This document shows, piece after piece, positions 8,685-18,100 of a stretch of 48,978 nucleotides of DNA. The position numbers were made by a program, and so were the translations under genes. Source of the DNA: an uncultured Eisenbergiella sp. (lineage in GTDB: Bacteria; Bacillota; Clostridia; Lachnospirales; Lachnospiraceae); assembly GCA_947631815.1 (NCBI GenBank), contig CANRMT010000006.1, positions 1 through 48,978 on the forward strand. The letters are read 5' to 3'. The notes beneath the pieces are model-generated. The model searched no databases. It was not told the DNA's origin and saw nothing but the letters and a program-made list of their open reading frames with translations. Position 1 is the first letter of the stretch, and each line of letters begins with the position of its first letter.

Positions 8685-10226
8685 ATGGGAATGACAAAGA
8701 AATTGAAGGAGAAATGGAAGGAAGCGCTGCAGGCGGTGCTGCCGATCCTGGCCATCGTGCTGGTGCTCTGCTTCAGCATCGCGCCGATCTCGCCCAGCAT
8801 TCTGCTCTGCTTTTTGCTGGGGGCCGCGCTGGTGATGATCGGCATGATGCTGTTCACGCTGGGCGCGGAGGTGGCCATGACGCCGATGGGGCAGAGCGTG
8901 GGGACCAGCATGACCAAAAGCCGGAATCTGCTCATGATCGTGGGGGTCGCGTTCCTGATCGGATTCATCGTGACGATCTCGGAGCCGGACCTGCAGGTGC
9001 TGGCCGGACAGGTACCGGCGGTGCCGAACATGGTGTTGATCCTGTCGGTGGCGCTGGGCGTGGGCCTGTTTCTGGTGACGGCGCTCCTGCGTATGCTGCT
9101 GGGTGTCGCGCTGCCGCCGCTTCTGCTGGCATTCTACGGGATCGTGTTCGTCCTGATGATCTTTGTGCCGAAGGACTTTTTGAGCGTGGCCTTTGATTCT
9201 GGCGGCGTGACCACGGGCCCCATGACGGTGCCCTTTATCATGGCGCTGGGCGTGGGCGTTTCCGCGATCCGCAGCGACCGCCACGCGGCGGACGACAGCT
9301 TTGGCCTGGTGGCGCTCTGTTCCGTGGGGCCGATCATCGCGGTCATGATCCTGAGCCTGATCTATCACCCGGAGGAGAGCGTGTATGTGCCGCCCCAGAT
9401 CCCGGAGATCGAAAATTCCAGGCAGCTCTGGCATCTGTTCGTGGTGGAGCTGCCTACCTATATGAAAGAGATCCTGCTGTCGCTGCTGCCGGTCTTTTTG
9501 TTTTTCATGGTCTTCCAGTTTATCCTGCTGAAGCTGTCCAAACGGAAGATGAAGCGGATCCTGATCGGGCTCGTCTACACCTATGCGGGCCTGGTGCTTT
9601 TCCTGACCGGCGCCAATGTGGGCTTCATGCCCGCGGGCAATTATCTGGGACAGGTGATCGCCGGGATGAAATATCCGGGTCTTCTGATCCCCATCGCCAT
9701 GCTGATGGGATATTTCATCGTCAAGGCGGAGCCCGCGGTCTATGTGCTGAATAAGCAGGTGGAGGAGATCACGGACGGCGCGATCTCCGCCGCGGCCATG
9801 GGGACCGGACTTTCCGTCGGCGTCTCCGTTTCGCTGGGGCTGGCCATGGTGCGGGTGCTGACCGGGATCTCCATTCTCTGGTTCATCGTGCCGGGCTATG
9901 CCGTCGCGCTGGGGATCTCCTTTTTCGTGCCCAAGCTGTATACGGCCATCGCCTTCGACTCCGGCGGCGTGGCCTCCGGTCCCATGACGGCCGCGTTCCT
10001 TCTGCCGCTGGCGCAGGGCGCCTGTATGGCGCTGGGCGGCAATATCGTGACGGACGCCTTCGGTGTGGTGGCGATGGTGGCGATGACGCCCCTGATCACC
10101 ATTCAGGCCATGGGGCTGGCCTCCAGGATCCTGTCCTCGCATCGGACGAAGGTGGCTCTGGGCCTGCATCACCATGCGGAGGATTCCTTCGAGATGCTGG
10201 ATGACAACGCGATCATTGAGCTTTGA
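8685..10226 (+). CDS. DUF1538 family membrane transporter, tandem-repeat form
   Basis: 513 residues, almost entirely hydrophobic, in two homologous halves of DUF1538. Each half carries the same signature (AFDSGGVTTGPMTVPFI in the first, AFDSGGVASGPMTAAFL in the second), so two copies are fused in one chain. A two-gene DUF1538 system (UmpAB of Halomonas) has been reported as a Na+(Li+,K+)/H+ antiporter; cation transport is therefore a reasonable inference here, not proven. ATG at 8685 is chosen since GGAGGAG is 7 nt upstream; ATG at 8679 is too close to it. The PII-like gene follows 19 nt downstream. Confidence 0.88.
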   Translation: MGMTKKLKEKWKEALQAVLPILAIVLVLCFSIAPISPSILLCFLLGAALVMIGMMLFTLGAEVAMTPMGQSVGTSMTKSRNLLMIVGVAFLIGFIVTISEPDLQVLAGQVPAVPNMVLILSVALGVGLFLVTALLRMLLGVALPPLLLAFYGIVFVLMIFVPKDFLSVAFDSGGVTTGPMTVPFIMALGVGVSAIRSDRHAADDSFGLVALCSVGPIIAVMILSLIYHPEESVYVPPQIPEIENSRQLWHLFVVELPTYMKEILLSLLPVFLFFMVFQFILLKLSKRKMKRILIGLVYTYAGLVLFLTGANVGFMPAGNYLGQVIAGMKYPGLLIPIAMLMGYFIVKAEPAVYVLNKQVEEITDGAISAAAMGTGLSVGVSVSLGLAMVRVLTGISILWFIVPGYAVALGISFFVPKLYTAIAFDSGGVASGPMTAAFLLPLAQGACMALGGNIVTDAFGVVAMVAMTPLITIQAMGLASRILSSHRTKVALGLHHHAEDSFEMLDDNAIIEL

Positions 10227-10245
10227 CGGCGGAGGGGAGTAAGGT

Positions 10246-10947
10246 ATGAGCGAGATCTATCTGATGGCCACCATCAGCGACCGCAATCAGGTGCGCCGGT
10301 TTCTGGCCCTTTATAAGGAATACAATGTGACGATGCTGCTCCAGGCCATGGGGCAGGGGACCGCAGCCTCGGAGGTGCTGGACACCTTCGGCCTGGAGGC
10401 CTCCGAAAAAGCGATCCTGTTCACCTTCGTGACCGGAGAGGAATGGAAAAGGATCAAACAGGGCCTGCAGCGGCAGATGCGGATCGACATTCCCGGCACC
10501 GGCATCGCGTTCATCGTGCCGTTAAGCAGCATCGGCGGGAAGAAGCAGCTGCAGTTTCTCATGGAAGGACGGGAATTCCAGAAAGGGGAGGAGAGCGTTT
10601 TGAAGGATACGAAATATGAGCTTCTCGTGGTGATAGCGAATCAGGGATATATCGAGCCGATCATGGACGCGGCGCGGGCGGCCAGGGCCCCCGGCGGCAC
10701 GGTCATCCACGCCAAGGGTACCGGCGTGGAAAAAGCGGAGAAGTTCCTGGGCGTCTCCCTCGCGGCGGAAAAGGAAATGATCTTCATGGTGACGAAGAAA
10801 GAGGACAAGAACGGCATTATGAAGGCGATCATGCAGGAGGCCGGGATGGACAGCAAGGCCAAGGCCATCGTGTTTTCCCTGCCCGTCACGGAGACGGCCG
10901 GAATGCGGCTGATCGAGGAGGACGAGGAAGAGGCGGAGGAGGCATAA
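10246..10947 (+). CDS. Tandem PII-like signalling protein
   Basis: 233 residues with two PII-like ferredoxin folds: about 1-100 (YLMATISDRNQVRRFLALY ... GTGIAFIVPLSSI) and about 118-220 (YELLVVIANQGYIEPIMDAA ... KAIVFSLPVTE), followed by an acidic tail. GlnB/GlnK proteins have one such domain and work as trimers; this is a duplicated, divergent version without a recognisable T-loop Tyr uridylylation site. The gene lies 19 nt after the DUF1538 transporter gene, so it is probably the transporter's regulator, in the way GlnK sits with AmtB. Ligand unknown. The ORF stops 3 nt before palindrome E1. Confidence 0.85.
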   Translation: MSEIYLMATISDRNQVRRFLALYKEYNVTMLLQAMGQGTAASEVLDTFGLEASEKAILFTFVTGEEWKRIKQGLQRQMRIDIPGTGIAFIVPLSSIGGKKQLQFLMEGREFQKGEESVLKDTKYELLVVIANQGYIEPIMDAARAARAPGGTVIHAKGTGVEKAEKFLGVSLAAEKEMIFMVTKKEDKNGIMKAIMQEAGMDSKAKAIVFSLPVTETAGMRLIEEDEEEAEEA

Positions 10948-10950
10948 GGC

Positions 10951-11210
10951 CAGCCCGTCCCATCCAGCAGCCCCCCGACAGACGCCCCAGCAGAAAACGC
11001 CGCCGCCCGCCGCAGGGGTGCATTCCATTTTCCCGGACCGTTAGAAAAACGCCGGTGCTTAACGAAGCGAGCCTGTTGGCGAAGCTGAGTTTAGCACCGC
11101 TGCGTTTTTCTCGAGCGAGAGCGTGTCCGGAAAAGGAATGCACCCCTGCGGCGGGCGGCGGCGTTTTCTGCCGGGGCGTCTGTCGGGGGGCTGTTGGATG
11201 GGGTGGGTGG
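10951..11210 (+). repeat. Giant palindrome E1 (family of four)
   Basis: Outer arms 10953-11038 and 11124-11208 are almost fully complementary, with a few G:T or A:C positions. The core has left side CCCGGACCGTTAGAAAAACG and right side CGTTTTTCTCGAGCGAGAGC, then GTCCGG. Inside, GGTGCTTAA pairs with TTTAGCACC, and the apex is a small stem GCC-TGTT-GGC flanked by G.A steps. CGTTA facing GAGCGAGAGCG forms an asymmetric internal loop. It starts 3 nt after the PII-like stop codon. Core orientation is arbitrarily called forward. It fills most of the 410-nt gap before the MraY-like gene. Confidence 0.92.
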
Positions 11211-11262
11211 AATAAATTTTTAAAAATTGGAAATTTCAGTGGTTGGATCGGCGAAGGTGCGT

Positions 11263-11268
11263 TATAAT
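11263..11268 (+). promoter_or_regulatory. Candidate -10 for the MraY-like gene
   Basis: TATAAT at 11263-11268, with only a weak -35 (TGGTTG at 11240-11245, 17-nt spacer). It lies between palindrome E1 and the start codon at 11358. Confidence 0.4.
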
Positions 11269-11357
11269 AAGAAGGCGGCGCGGAAAACGAGACGGATTTC
11301 CGAAAAACGACAGGACGCCGCGCCCGGGCGGCAGCGCTGCGAAGCCCGGGAGAGAGG

Positions 11358-12314
11358 ATGAATATGTACGTTTTCTGGGCGCAATTTCTGAAGCCGGATC
11401 AAATCGCCATGCTGGGTACAGCCGTGACCTTTGCCCTCACGTTTTTATTGCTGAAGCACCCGTTCCCGTTCCTCCCCAGCGACCACGGGCGGGCGTTCGC
11501 GGTGAACGGCGCGCTCTCAAAGGGAAAGCTGCGCGGCGTCGGGTTCACGTTCGTGCTCTGCTTCCTGGCGGGGAGCTTCCTTTTCCTGCCAGTGGACCGG
11601 GAATATCTGATCTACGCGATCCTGCTGTTCGCGATGATGATGAGCGGATATCTGGACGATGCGTCCGAGAAGCCCTGGAATGAATATCTGAAGGGGGCCA
11701 TCGATCTGGTGCTCTCCGTCATGGCGGCGGTCACCTTCCTGAACTTCAACGCTTCGACGGTCTGGATCGGCCCGCTGGAGCTTATGATCCCGAAGGCCGT
11801 CTATTTCGTGCTGGCCGTGATCCTCTTCTGGGGCGCGGTCAACGTGACCAACTGTTCCGATGGGGTGGACGGGCTGTGCGCCAGCTTGAGCAGCGTGACC
11901 CTGCTCTCCTTCGCGCTTCTCTACCGGGAAACACTGGGCCTTTACGCCATGGGGAATTTTCTGTTCGCGGCGGTGCTGTTCGCCTATCTGTATTTCAATT
12001 CTTCTCCCAGCAGCATGCTGATGGGGGACGCCGGTTCCCGCGCGCTGGGCTTTTATATCGCGATCGTGGCGCTGAAATCGCAAAATCCGTTTATCTATCT
12101 CCTGCTGGCCGGTGTGACGATCGCGGACGGCGGGATCGGGCTGGTGAAGCTGTTCCTGAAGCGCCACATGAAGATCTCGATCCTGAAAAACACAAGGACG
12201 CCGCTCCACGATCATCTCCGCAAGAACATCGGCTGGTCCGATCCGCAGGTGGTGGCGCGCTATGTGATCCTCCAGGCGCTTCTGGCAGTGATCGCGTTCT
12301 GCTTTTTCGGGTAA
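11358..12314 (+). CDS. MraY-like phospho-sugar transferase
   Basis: 318 residues, polytopic membrane protein of the polyprenyl-phosphate N-acetylhexosamine-1-phosphate transferase superfamily. Conserved loops present: SGYLDDA (DDxx motif), NVTNCSDGVDGL, LMGDAGSRALG, and a terminal TPLHDHL corresponding to the MraY HHH motif with the middle His changed to Asp. MraY attaches phospho-MurNAc-pentapeptide to undecaprenyl phosphate. This copy is not in a division/cell-wall cluster and is shorter and divergent, so it may be a second MraY or a transferase for another lipid-linked sugar. ATG at 11358 follows AGAGAGGATGAAT. Confidence 0.85.
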   Translation: MNMYVFWAQFLKPDQIAMLGTAVTFALTFLLLKHPFPFLPSDHGRAFAVNGALSKGKLRGVGFTFVLCFLAGSFLFLPVDREYLIYAILLFAMMMSGYLDDASEKPWNEYLKGAIDLVLSVMAAVTFLNFNASTVWIGPLELMIPKAVYFVLAVILFWGAVNVTNCSDGVDGLCASLSSVTLLSFALLYRETLGLYAMGNFLFAAVLFAYLYFNSSPSSMLMGDAGSRALGFYIAIVALKSQNPFIYLLLAGVTIADGGIGLVKLFLKRHMKISILKNTRTPLHDHLRKNIGWSDPQVVARYVILQALLAVIAFCFFG

Positions 12315-12357
12315 TATCTGATCCGTCTGTCGTTTTCGGCGGAAATCGCATCGGGGA

Positions 12358-13014
12358 TCAGCCGTCCTCTTCGGCCGGGAAAAGAGATGGGATCAATCCC
12401 GCAAGGTGCTGTGCCAGGATCCGATGGCTTCTTTCGTCCAGATGCATATAGTCGTTGGGGTGCATGGTCAGGTTCAGCGCCCCGGCGTCGAGAAAATGGC
12501 AGTCCAGCCGGTCCGCGGCATCCAGATACCAGTCTGCCAGTTCACAGGACTTTTCAAAACAGCCGGGTCCCATTTCCCCTTCTACGAATGTATCCTCGTA
12601 TCTCGGATCGATGGGGGCGGGAGCGATCAGCAGAATGTTGGGCGCCCCGCGCCAGGCCTCCTGAATGGAGATGGCCTTGCGGGTCAGCCGTTCCAGGCCC
12701 TTAGCGATGTTCTGAGCGCTGGCGGCGAAACGCGCTTTGACGTCGTTGGTCCCCAGCATGATGATCAGAAGGTCTACGGGCTCATGCGACATCAGGCAGC
12801 TGTAGATGGCATCAAGGCCGCTCATGCATTCGTTCAGCGGATCGTTGAAGACAGTGGTCCGGCCGCTCAGGCCTTCCTCGACCACGCGCCAGTCCCCGCC
12901 CAGATAGGTCTGGAGGAGACACGGCCAGCGATGGTCCTCGTCAAAACGGCCGCCGGTGGCGGAACAATATCCGTGTGTGTTGGAATCTCCGAAGCATACG
13001 ATGGTCTTTTTCAT
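12358..13014 (-). CDS. SGNH/GDSL-family hydrolase
   Basis: 218 residues. Block I is VCFGDSNTHG (Ser10 nucleophile), block III is LGTNDVK, and block V is HPNDYMHLD with the catalytic Asp and His. This matches the cytoplasmic SGNH hydrolases that deacylate small esters or carbohydrates. I place the start at 13014 (MKKTIVCFGDS) because GGGGGA precedes it at 7-nt spacing and families begin there; in-frame ATGs lie 5' of it (up to 13041) but lack a ribosome site. Single gene on the minus strand. Confidence 0.9.
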   Translation of the reverse strand: MKKTIVCFGDSNTHGYCSATGGRFDEDHRWPCLLQTYLGGDWRVVEEGLSGRTTVFNDPLNECMSGLDAIYSCLMSHEPVDLLIIMLGTNDVKARFAASAQNIAKGLERLTRKAISIQEAWRGAPNILLIAPAPIDPRYEDTFVEGEMGPGCFEKSCELADWYLDAADRLDCHFLDAGALNLTMHPNDYMHLDERSHRILAQHLAGLIPSLFPAEEDG

Positions 13015-13433
13015 GAATGGATCCCCCATATTGAGAAACACGCCGCGCGGAATGCCGGACAGCTTCCCGCCGCGGAAACAAAAAATGGCATCTGTCTAAC
13101 AACAGTGTACTCTGCACGCTTGGGAATGTCAACGAAAGAAAAAAATAATTGCCGAAATTTTAACCCGCAAAAAAATATTTTTTATGCAAAATATGTGAGA
13201 ACGATTTCACTTTTTGCACTTTTTGAAACCGGGAAATGTGAAAAGGGCGGACTGACTTATCGGTTTTTTATCATAAATATTGCAAAAGATACAAATTACT
13301 GGTTTTGGAGCCCGTTTTTTCGGCAGTTGACAATTCCGGGAAAAAGAATAAAATAGGATTAACGAAAGGCAAAAACACATTAGAGAAACCTGATCTCCCT
13401 GGCTGCTATAACGGTAGGAAAGGATGATGCCAT
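13015..13433. other. Divergent AT-rich intergenic region, 419 nt
   Basis: It is AT-rich compared with its surroundings, with several poly-A and poly-T tracts. The only elements I can support are the HPr-like promoter (13327-13354) and its 80-nt leader. No gene or stable RNA was seen. Confidence 0.6.
13327..13354 (+). promoter_or_regulatory. Sigma-A promoter for the HPr-like gene
   Basis: TTGACA (13327-13332), 16-nt spacer, TAAAAT (13349-13354). The leader to the ATG at 13434 is about 75 nt. Confidence 0.7.
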
Positions 13434-13661
13434 ATGAGCCAGATAAGGATTCGACTGAATCACGTTGAGGACGTTAAGGAGTTTGTCCGCGCGGCGATGA
13501 AATGTGATTTTGATGTGGACGTCAAATGTGATTCGGCGATCGTGGATGCGAAGTCGATCATGGGCGTGTTCAGCCTGGGACTTGCAAAGAATGTCACGGT
13601 GCAGTGCCACGGCGAGAGCAATGAGTTTGCGGATGCGATCAGCAAATTTGCCATTGCGTAA
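13434..13661 (+). CDS. Short HPr-like phosphocarrier-fold protein
   Basis: 75 residues. The regulatory region KSIMGVFSLGLAK matches the Ser46 segment of HPr almost exactly, and the helix VKEFVRAAMKCDFDVDV aligns with the following HPr region. By alignment from that anchor, His10 falls where the catalytic His15 of HPr lies, but the segment before it is about five residues shorter, Arg17 is replaced by Glu, and Pro18 by Asp. It may be a regulatory (Crh-like) protein phosphorylated on Ser rather than an efficient carrier. Monocistronic, with a strong promoter and terminator. Confidence 0.87.
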   Translation: MSQIRIRLNHVEDVKEFVRAAMKCDFDVDVKCDSAIVDAKSIMGVFSLGLAKNVTVQCHGESNEFADAISKFAIA

Positions 13662-13710
13662 TGATTTAGCGTACCCCCTCTTTTTTATATACTAATACTC
13701 CCCTTTTTTG

Positions 13711-13756
13711 AAACCCTTCTGCCACCCTCCCCCCTTCAGGCAGAAGGGTTTTTTCT
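13711..13756 (+). terminator. Rho-independent terminator of the HPr-like gene
   Basis: AAACCCTTCTGCC (13711-13723) pairs with GGCAGAAGGGTTT (13739-13751), followed by a T-run. Confidence 0.9.
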
Positions 13757-13787
13757 GCCCTTTTTTTGTTCGGGGATCCTGGAAATA

Positions 13788-13796
13788 TGATATAAT
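13788..13796 (+). promoter_or_regulatory. Extended -10 promoter for sbcDC
   Basis: TGATATAAT at 13788-13796, 34 nt upstream of the sbcD start; no convincing -35. Confidence 0.6.
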
Positions 13797-13829
13797 GACT
13801 GCAGAGCAGTATTTCATAAGGAGAAAAGT

Positions 13830-15134
13830 ATGAAGTTTTTGCATTTGTCGGACCTTCATCTGGGGAAACGGATCTATGAGGTCTCCATGCTGGAGGATCA
13901 GCGGTACATTCTGGAGCAGATCCTGGCGCTGGCGGAGGCGGAGCGGCCGGACGGCGTGCTGATCGCGGGGGATATCTACGATAAGGCGGTCCCCTCGGCG
14001 GATGCCGTGCGGCTGTGCGACGAGTTTCTGACCGGACTGGCGGACCGGGGATTCCCGGTCTTCGTGGTCAGCGGGAACCACGATTCCGCGGAGCGGCTGG
14101 CCTTCGGCGCGCGGCTCATGAGCGGGCGGAACGTGTATATTTCTCCCGCCTACAGCGGGACGGTGGAGCCCGTCTGCCTGCGGGACGCCTGGGGAGAGCT
14201 GCGGGTCTGGCTTCTTCCCTTTTTGAAGCCCGCCACGGTGCGGCACGCGCTGGCCGAAGCAGAGGGCGGGAAAGATATCGACGGCGGCGCGGGACATGCG
14301 GCTGCGGCGGATGCTGACAGCGGCGCGGCAGATGCGGATACGGCAGCCGAGCCGGATGCTGACGGCGGGGCAGGAAGCGCAGATACATCGGCTGCGGCGC
14401 CTGAACAAAACGGCGCGGCCCGCGGGGAGATCGGCACCTATCAGGAGGCGCTGGAGGCCGCCGTCGCCAGGCTGCAGGTGGACCGGTCGCAGCGCAACGT
14501 GCTGGTGGCCCATCAGTTCGTGACCGGCGCCAGCCGCTGTGAATCCGAGGAGTTCTCGATAGGCGGCCTGGACAACGTGGACGCATCGGTGTTTGACGCC
14601 TTCGATTATGCGGCGCTGGGGCATATCCACAGCCCGCAGCATGTGGGGCGCGCCGCCGTGCGGTATTGCGGCACGCCGTTAAAATATTCCTTTTCGGAGA
14701 GCGGACAGGAAAAATCCGTGACGGTCGTGGAGCTGAAGGAAAAGGGAAACGTGACGGTGAAAACGATACCGCTGGTCCCCTTGCGCGACATGAGACGGGT
14801 GCGGGGGAGCTACCTGGAGGTGACGGCCCGTCCTTTTTATGAAAATACGAACACCGAGGACTACATACAGGTGACGCTGACGGACGAGGAGGACGTGCCG
14901 GACGGCATGCAGAAGCTCCGCGTGATCTATCCCAACCTGATGCGGCTCGAATATGACAACCGGCGCACCCGGGAAAACCGCGCCGTGGAGGTCTCGGAGG
15001 AGGAAGAAGAAAAGTCGGGGCAGGCGCTGTTTGCGGAATTTTATGAACTGCAGAACAACCAGTCCATGTCGAAGGAGCAGGCGGCCGTCATCGGACGGAT
15101 GTTTGAAGCGCTGGAGGAGGGGGAAAAGCGATGA
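13830..15134 (+). CDS. sbcD: Exonuclease SbcCD subunit D
   Basis: 434 residues. Mre11-type metallophosphoesterase motifs are DLHLG (Asp8, His10), GDIYDK, GNHDSAE and, later, GHIHSPQ. SbcD provides the Mn2+-dependent nuclease that opens hairpins and trims DNA ends with SbcC. Odd feature: residues about 147-195 are an Ala/Asp/Gly-rich insert (for example AAAADADSGAADADTAAEPD) that separates the catalytic domain from the QEALEAAVARLQ helix, making this protein longer than usual. ATG follows AAGGAGAAAAGT. Its stop overlaps the sbcC start by 4 nt (ATGA), implying coupling. Confidence 0.95.
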   Translation: MKFLHLSDLHLGKRIYEVSMLEDQRYILEQILALAEAERPDGVLIAGDIYDKAVPSADAVRLCDEFLTGLADRGFPVFVVSGNHDSAERLAFGARLMSGRNVYISPAYSGTVEPVCLRDAWGELRVWLLPFLKPATVRHALAEAEGGKDIDGGAGHAAAADADSGAADADTAAEPDADGGAGSADTSAAAPEQNGAARGEIGTYQEALEAAVARLQVDRSQRNVLVAHQFVTGASRCESEEFSIGGLDNVDASVFDAFDYAALGHIHSPQHVGRAAVRYCGTPLKYSFSESGQEKSVTVVELKEKGNVTVKTIPLVPLRDMRRVRGSYLEVTARPFYENTNTEDYIQVTLTDEEDVPDGMQKLRVIYPNLMRLEYDNRRTRENRAVEVSEEEEEKSGQALFAEFYELQNNQSMSKEQAAVIGRMFEALEEGEKR

Positions 15135-18100
15135 AACCGCAGCGGTTGACGATCAGCGCCTTCGGGCCTTACGCGGAAACGGCGGAGATCGATTTTACGC
15201 GGCTCGGGGAGAAGGGGCTGTACCTGATCACCGGGGATACCGGGGCAGGCAAGACGACGATTTTTGATGCCATCACCTTCGCGCTCTACGGAGAGGCCAG
15301 CGGCGGCGTGCGGCAGGCGGGCATGCTGCGCAGCAAGTATGCGAAGGAGGATGTGCCGACCTTCGTGGAGCTTTTGTTCCTTTATCGGGGAAAAAGCTAC
15401 ACGGTGCGGCGCAATCCGGAATATTGGCGTCCCAAGGGACGGGGGAGCGGGGTCACGCTGCAGAAGTCGGACGCGGAGCTGCTTTTTCCGGACGGACGTC
15501 CGCCGGTCACGAAGGCGCGGGAGGTGACGCGCGCGGTGACGGAGCTGATCGGGCTGGATTACCGCCAGTTCATGCAGATCGCCATGATCGCGCAGGGGGA
15601 TTTTCAGAAGCTGCTGATCGCGGAAACGGAGAAGCGCAGCGAGATCTTCCGGCAGATCTTTCATACCGGCCTGTATCAGGAGCTGCAGAACCGTCTCCGG
15701 GACGAGGTGAAGAACCGCTGGAAGGACTACGACGAGCTCCGCAGGAGCATTCAGCAGTATCTGGAGGGCGCGGTCTGTCAGGACCACCCGGATCTTAAGG
15801 CGGAGCTGTCAAGGCTCGGGAGCGTGAAATACGAAGGGAAGGCGGTCAGAGGGCTGGAGATCCTGCAGGAGCTGCTGGAGCGGGATCGGGATTGGCTGAA
15901 GGAGCTTTCCGGAAAAACGGAGGCGCTGGAGGAGGAGATCCGTCTGGCGGACCGGCGTCTGGGGCAGATGCAGAAGCAGCGGCAGCTTCGAGAGGAGCTG
16001 ACCGGGAAGGAAAAGGAGCTGGAGGCGGCGCAAAAGGACCTCGAGGCGGCGGAAAAGGGATTCCGGGAGGCGGAGGAAAAGAAACCGCTGATACAGGCCC
16101 GGACGGAAGCGGTGCGCACGGGGACGGAGAAGCTCTCCCTGTTTGAAAAACAGGCGGCGGATCAGAAGGAGGCAGAACAAAGGGCGCGGGAGATCGGCCG
16201 CCGCACAAAGGAGAACACAGACCGCGCGGAACAGCAGAAAAACCTGGCCGGGCAGATCGCGTCCGGGCGGGAGATCCTGCAGTCGCTGCAGGATGCGGGC
16301 GAGGAAAAGGAGCGGCTGGACCGCGCGCGGGAACGGCTGGAAGGGGCTGCGGCACGGCTTGGGGAGCTGACAGAGGAGGCCGGGCGTTTTTCCAAGGAGC
16401 GCGCGCGCATCCGGGAGGAGATGACGGCTGCCGCCGCGCAGGAGGAACGGCTGGAGAGCCTTCTGCAAAAGCAGGGAGAGCAGATCGAGGCGCTTCGGGG
16501 TCTGGAAGCGGAGCTGGAGGCCGGGAAGGGCGCGCTCGGGGAAAGGGAGCGGCAGCGAAAAAGGCTGGGAGAGCTGCTGGAGGAACGGCGCACCGCGTGC
16601 GGCAGACTCCGGCGCAGCCAGGCGGAATATCAGAAGGCCTCCGGGGAGCGGGACAGCCTGCGGGAATCCTACGGACGGCTGGAGCGCCTGTTCCTGGACG
16701 GACAGGCCGGAATGCTGGCGGAGAGGCTGCAGGAGGGAGAACGGTGCCCGGTGTGCGGTTCCGTTCATCATCCCCTGCCAGCCCGTCCCTCCGCGGATGC
16801 GCCTGACAGGGAGGCGCTGGAGGCGGAGAAGAAAAAGCTCTCTGCGGTCGAGGCCGCTGCGGAGCGCCTGAGCGCGTCCGCGGGACATTTGCGGGAAGCG
16901 CTGGAGGAGAAGGAGGAAGCGCTGCGAAAGGAGATCCGGCTCTGCACCGGAGAGGCGGACATGGAGCCGGAGAAGGCCTGCGCGTTTCTGGAGGACGAGC
17001 TGGAACGGCTGCGGACGGCGCTGACGCAGACCGGGGAGAAGCTCAGCCAAAGAAAGGCGCTGGAAGCGGAGCGGAAAAAAACGGAGGCCGCGGCGGCGCA
17101 GGCCAGTCGGACGGCGCAGGAGAAAAAGCGGGAGGAAGAGGCGGCCCGGGTCCGCTGCGAGGATGCGGCCGCGCGTCTTTCCGCCTGTCTGTGGGATCCG
17201 GCCGCGGTCTGGGCGAAGGCGCTGGACGGCTGCGGCAGAGAGAATATGCCGACTGCCGGTGCCGCCGCGGCGGATTTTCTGGAAAAAGAAGGAACGCTTC
17301 TGCGGGAGGAGATCCGAAGGAACCGGGAACGGCTGGCGGAAAAACAGCGCCTGGAGGAACAGATGGCGCGGTGGGAGCGTGTGAAGGACGCGCTGGAGCA
17401 GGAGAGCCGGGAAGCGGGACTGCTCCTGACCCGACTCACGGTGGAACAGGAACGGCAGGAGGAACAGATCGCGGAGCGCGGCAGGCTGCTGGAGGGCCAG
17501 AGCCGGGAGGCGGTGGAAGCGCAGCTTTCGGCCGACCGGGAAACCGTGCGGGATCTGGAAGAACGTCTGGACAGGGCGAGACAGGCGCTGCAGGAGTCCA
17601 GGACCCGGGAGATGGCGCTGCAGGCGGCCGTGGAGGCGCTGCGCCGACAGCTGGAGGGAGCGGAGGAGACAGAGGAACCCCGGCTCCTGGCGGAGCGGGA
17701 AGAGCGGAAGGCGCTCCGGGGCGAATATGATGCGAAAAGGTCGGAGCTGTACGCGGCCCTGAAACAGAATCAGGACATCTTTGACGCGGTTTCCGGGAAG
17801 TGGGAGCGCCTCGGCCGGGTGGAAGCGGACTATGTGCAGGTGAAGGCGCTGGCGGATACGGCCTGCGGAACGCTTTCCGGCAAGCGCAAGATCGAACTGG
17901 AGACCTGGATCCAGATGACGTATTTTGACCGGATCATCCGGCGTGCCAATCTGCGGCTGATGGTGATGAGCGGCGGCCAGTATGAGCTGAAACGCCAGGA
18001 GAGCGGGGACCTGAAGGTCAAGGCCGGACTGGAGCTGGACGTGATCGACCATTACAACACGACGGTGCGCAGCGTGCGCACGCTTTCGGGCGGGGAAACC

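Noticed and set aside
8472..10175. A 567-codon His/Arg/Gln-rich frame on the minus strand
   Set aside because: Antisense to the DUF1538 gene; composition is an artefact of the membrane-protein codons.
10951..11210. Ordinary intrinsic terminator or insertion sequence
   Set aside because: Stem is far too long, has no T-run, and no transposase or target duplication is visible.
13434..13661. HPr-like protein lacking the active His
   Set aside because: On careful alignment from the Ser46 segment, His10 does line up with the active His; the surrounding residues are what differ.
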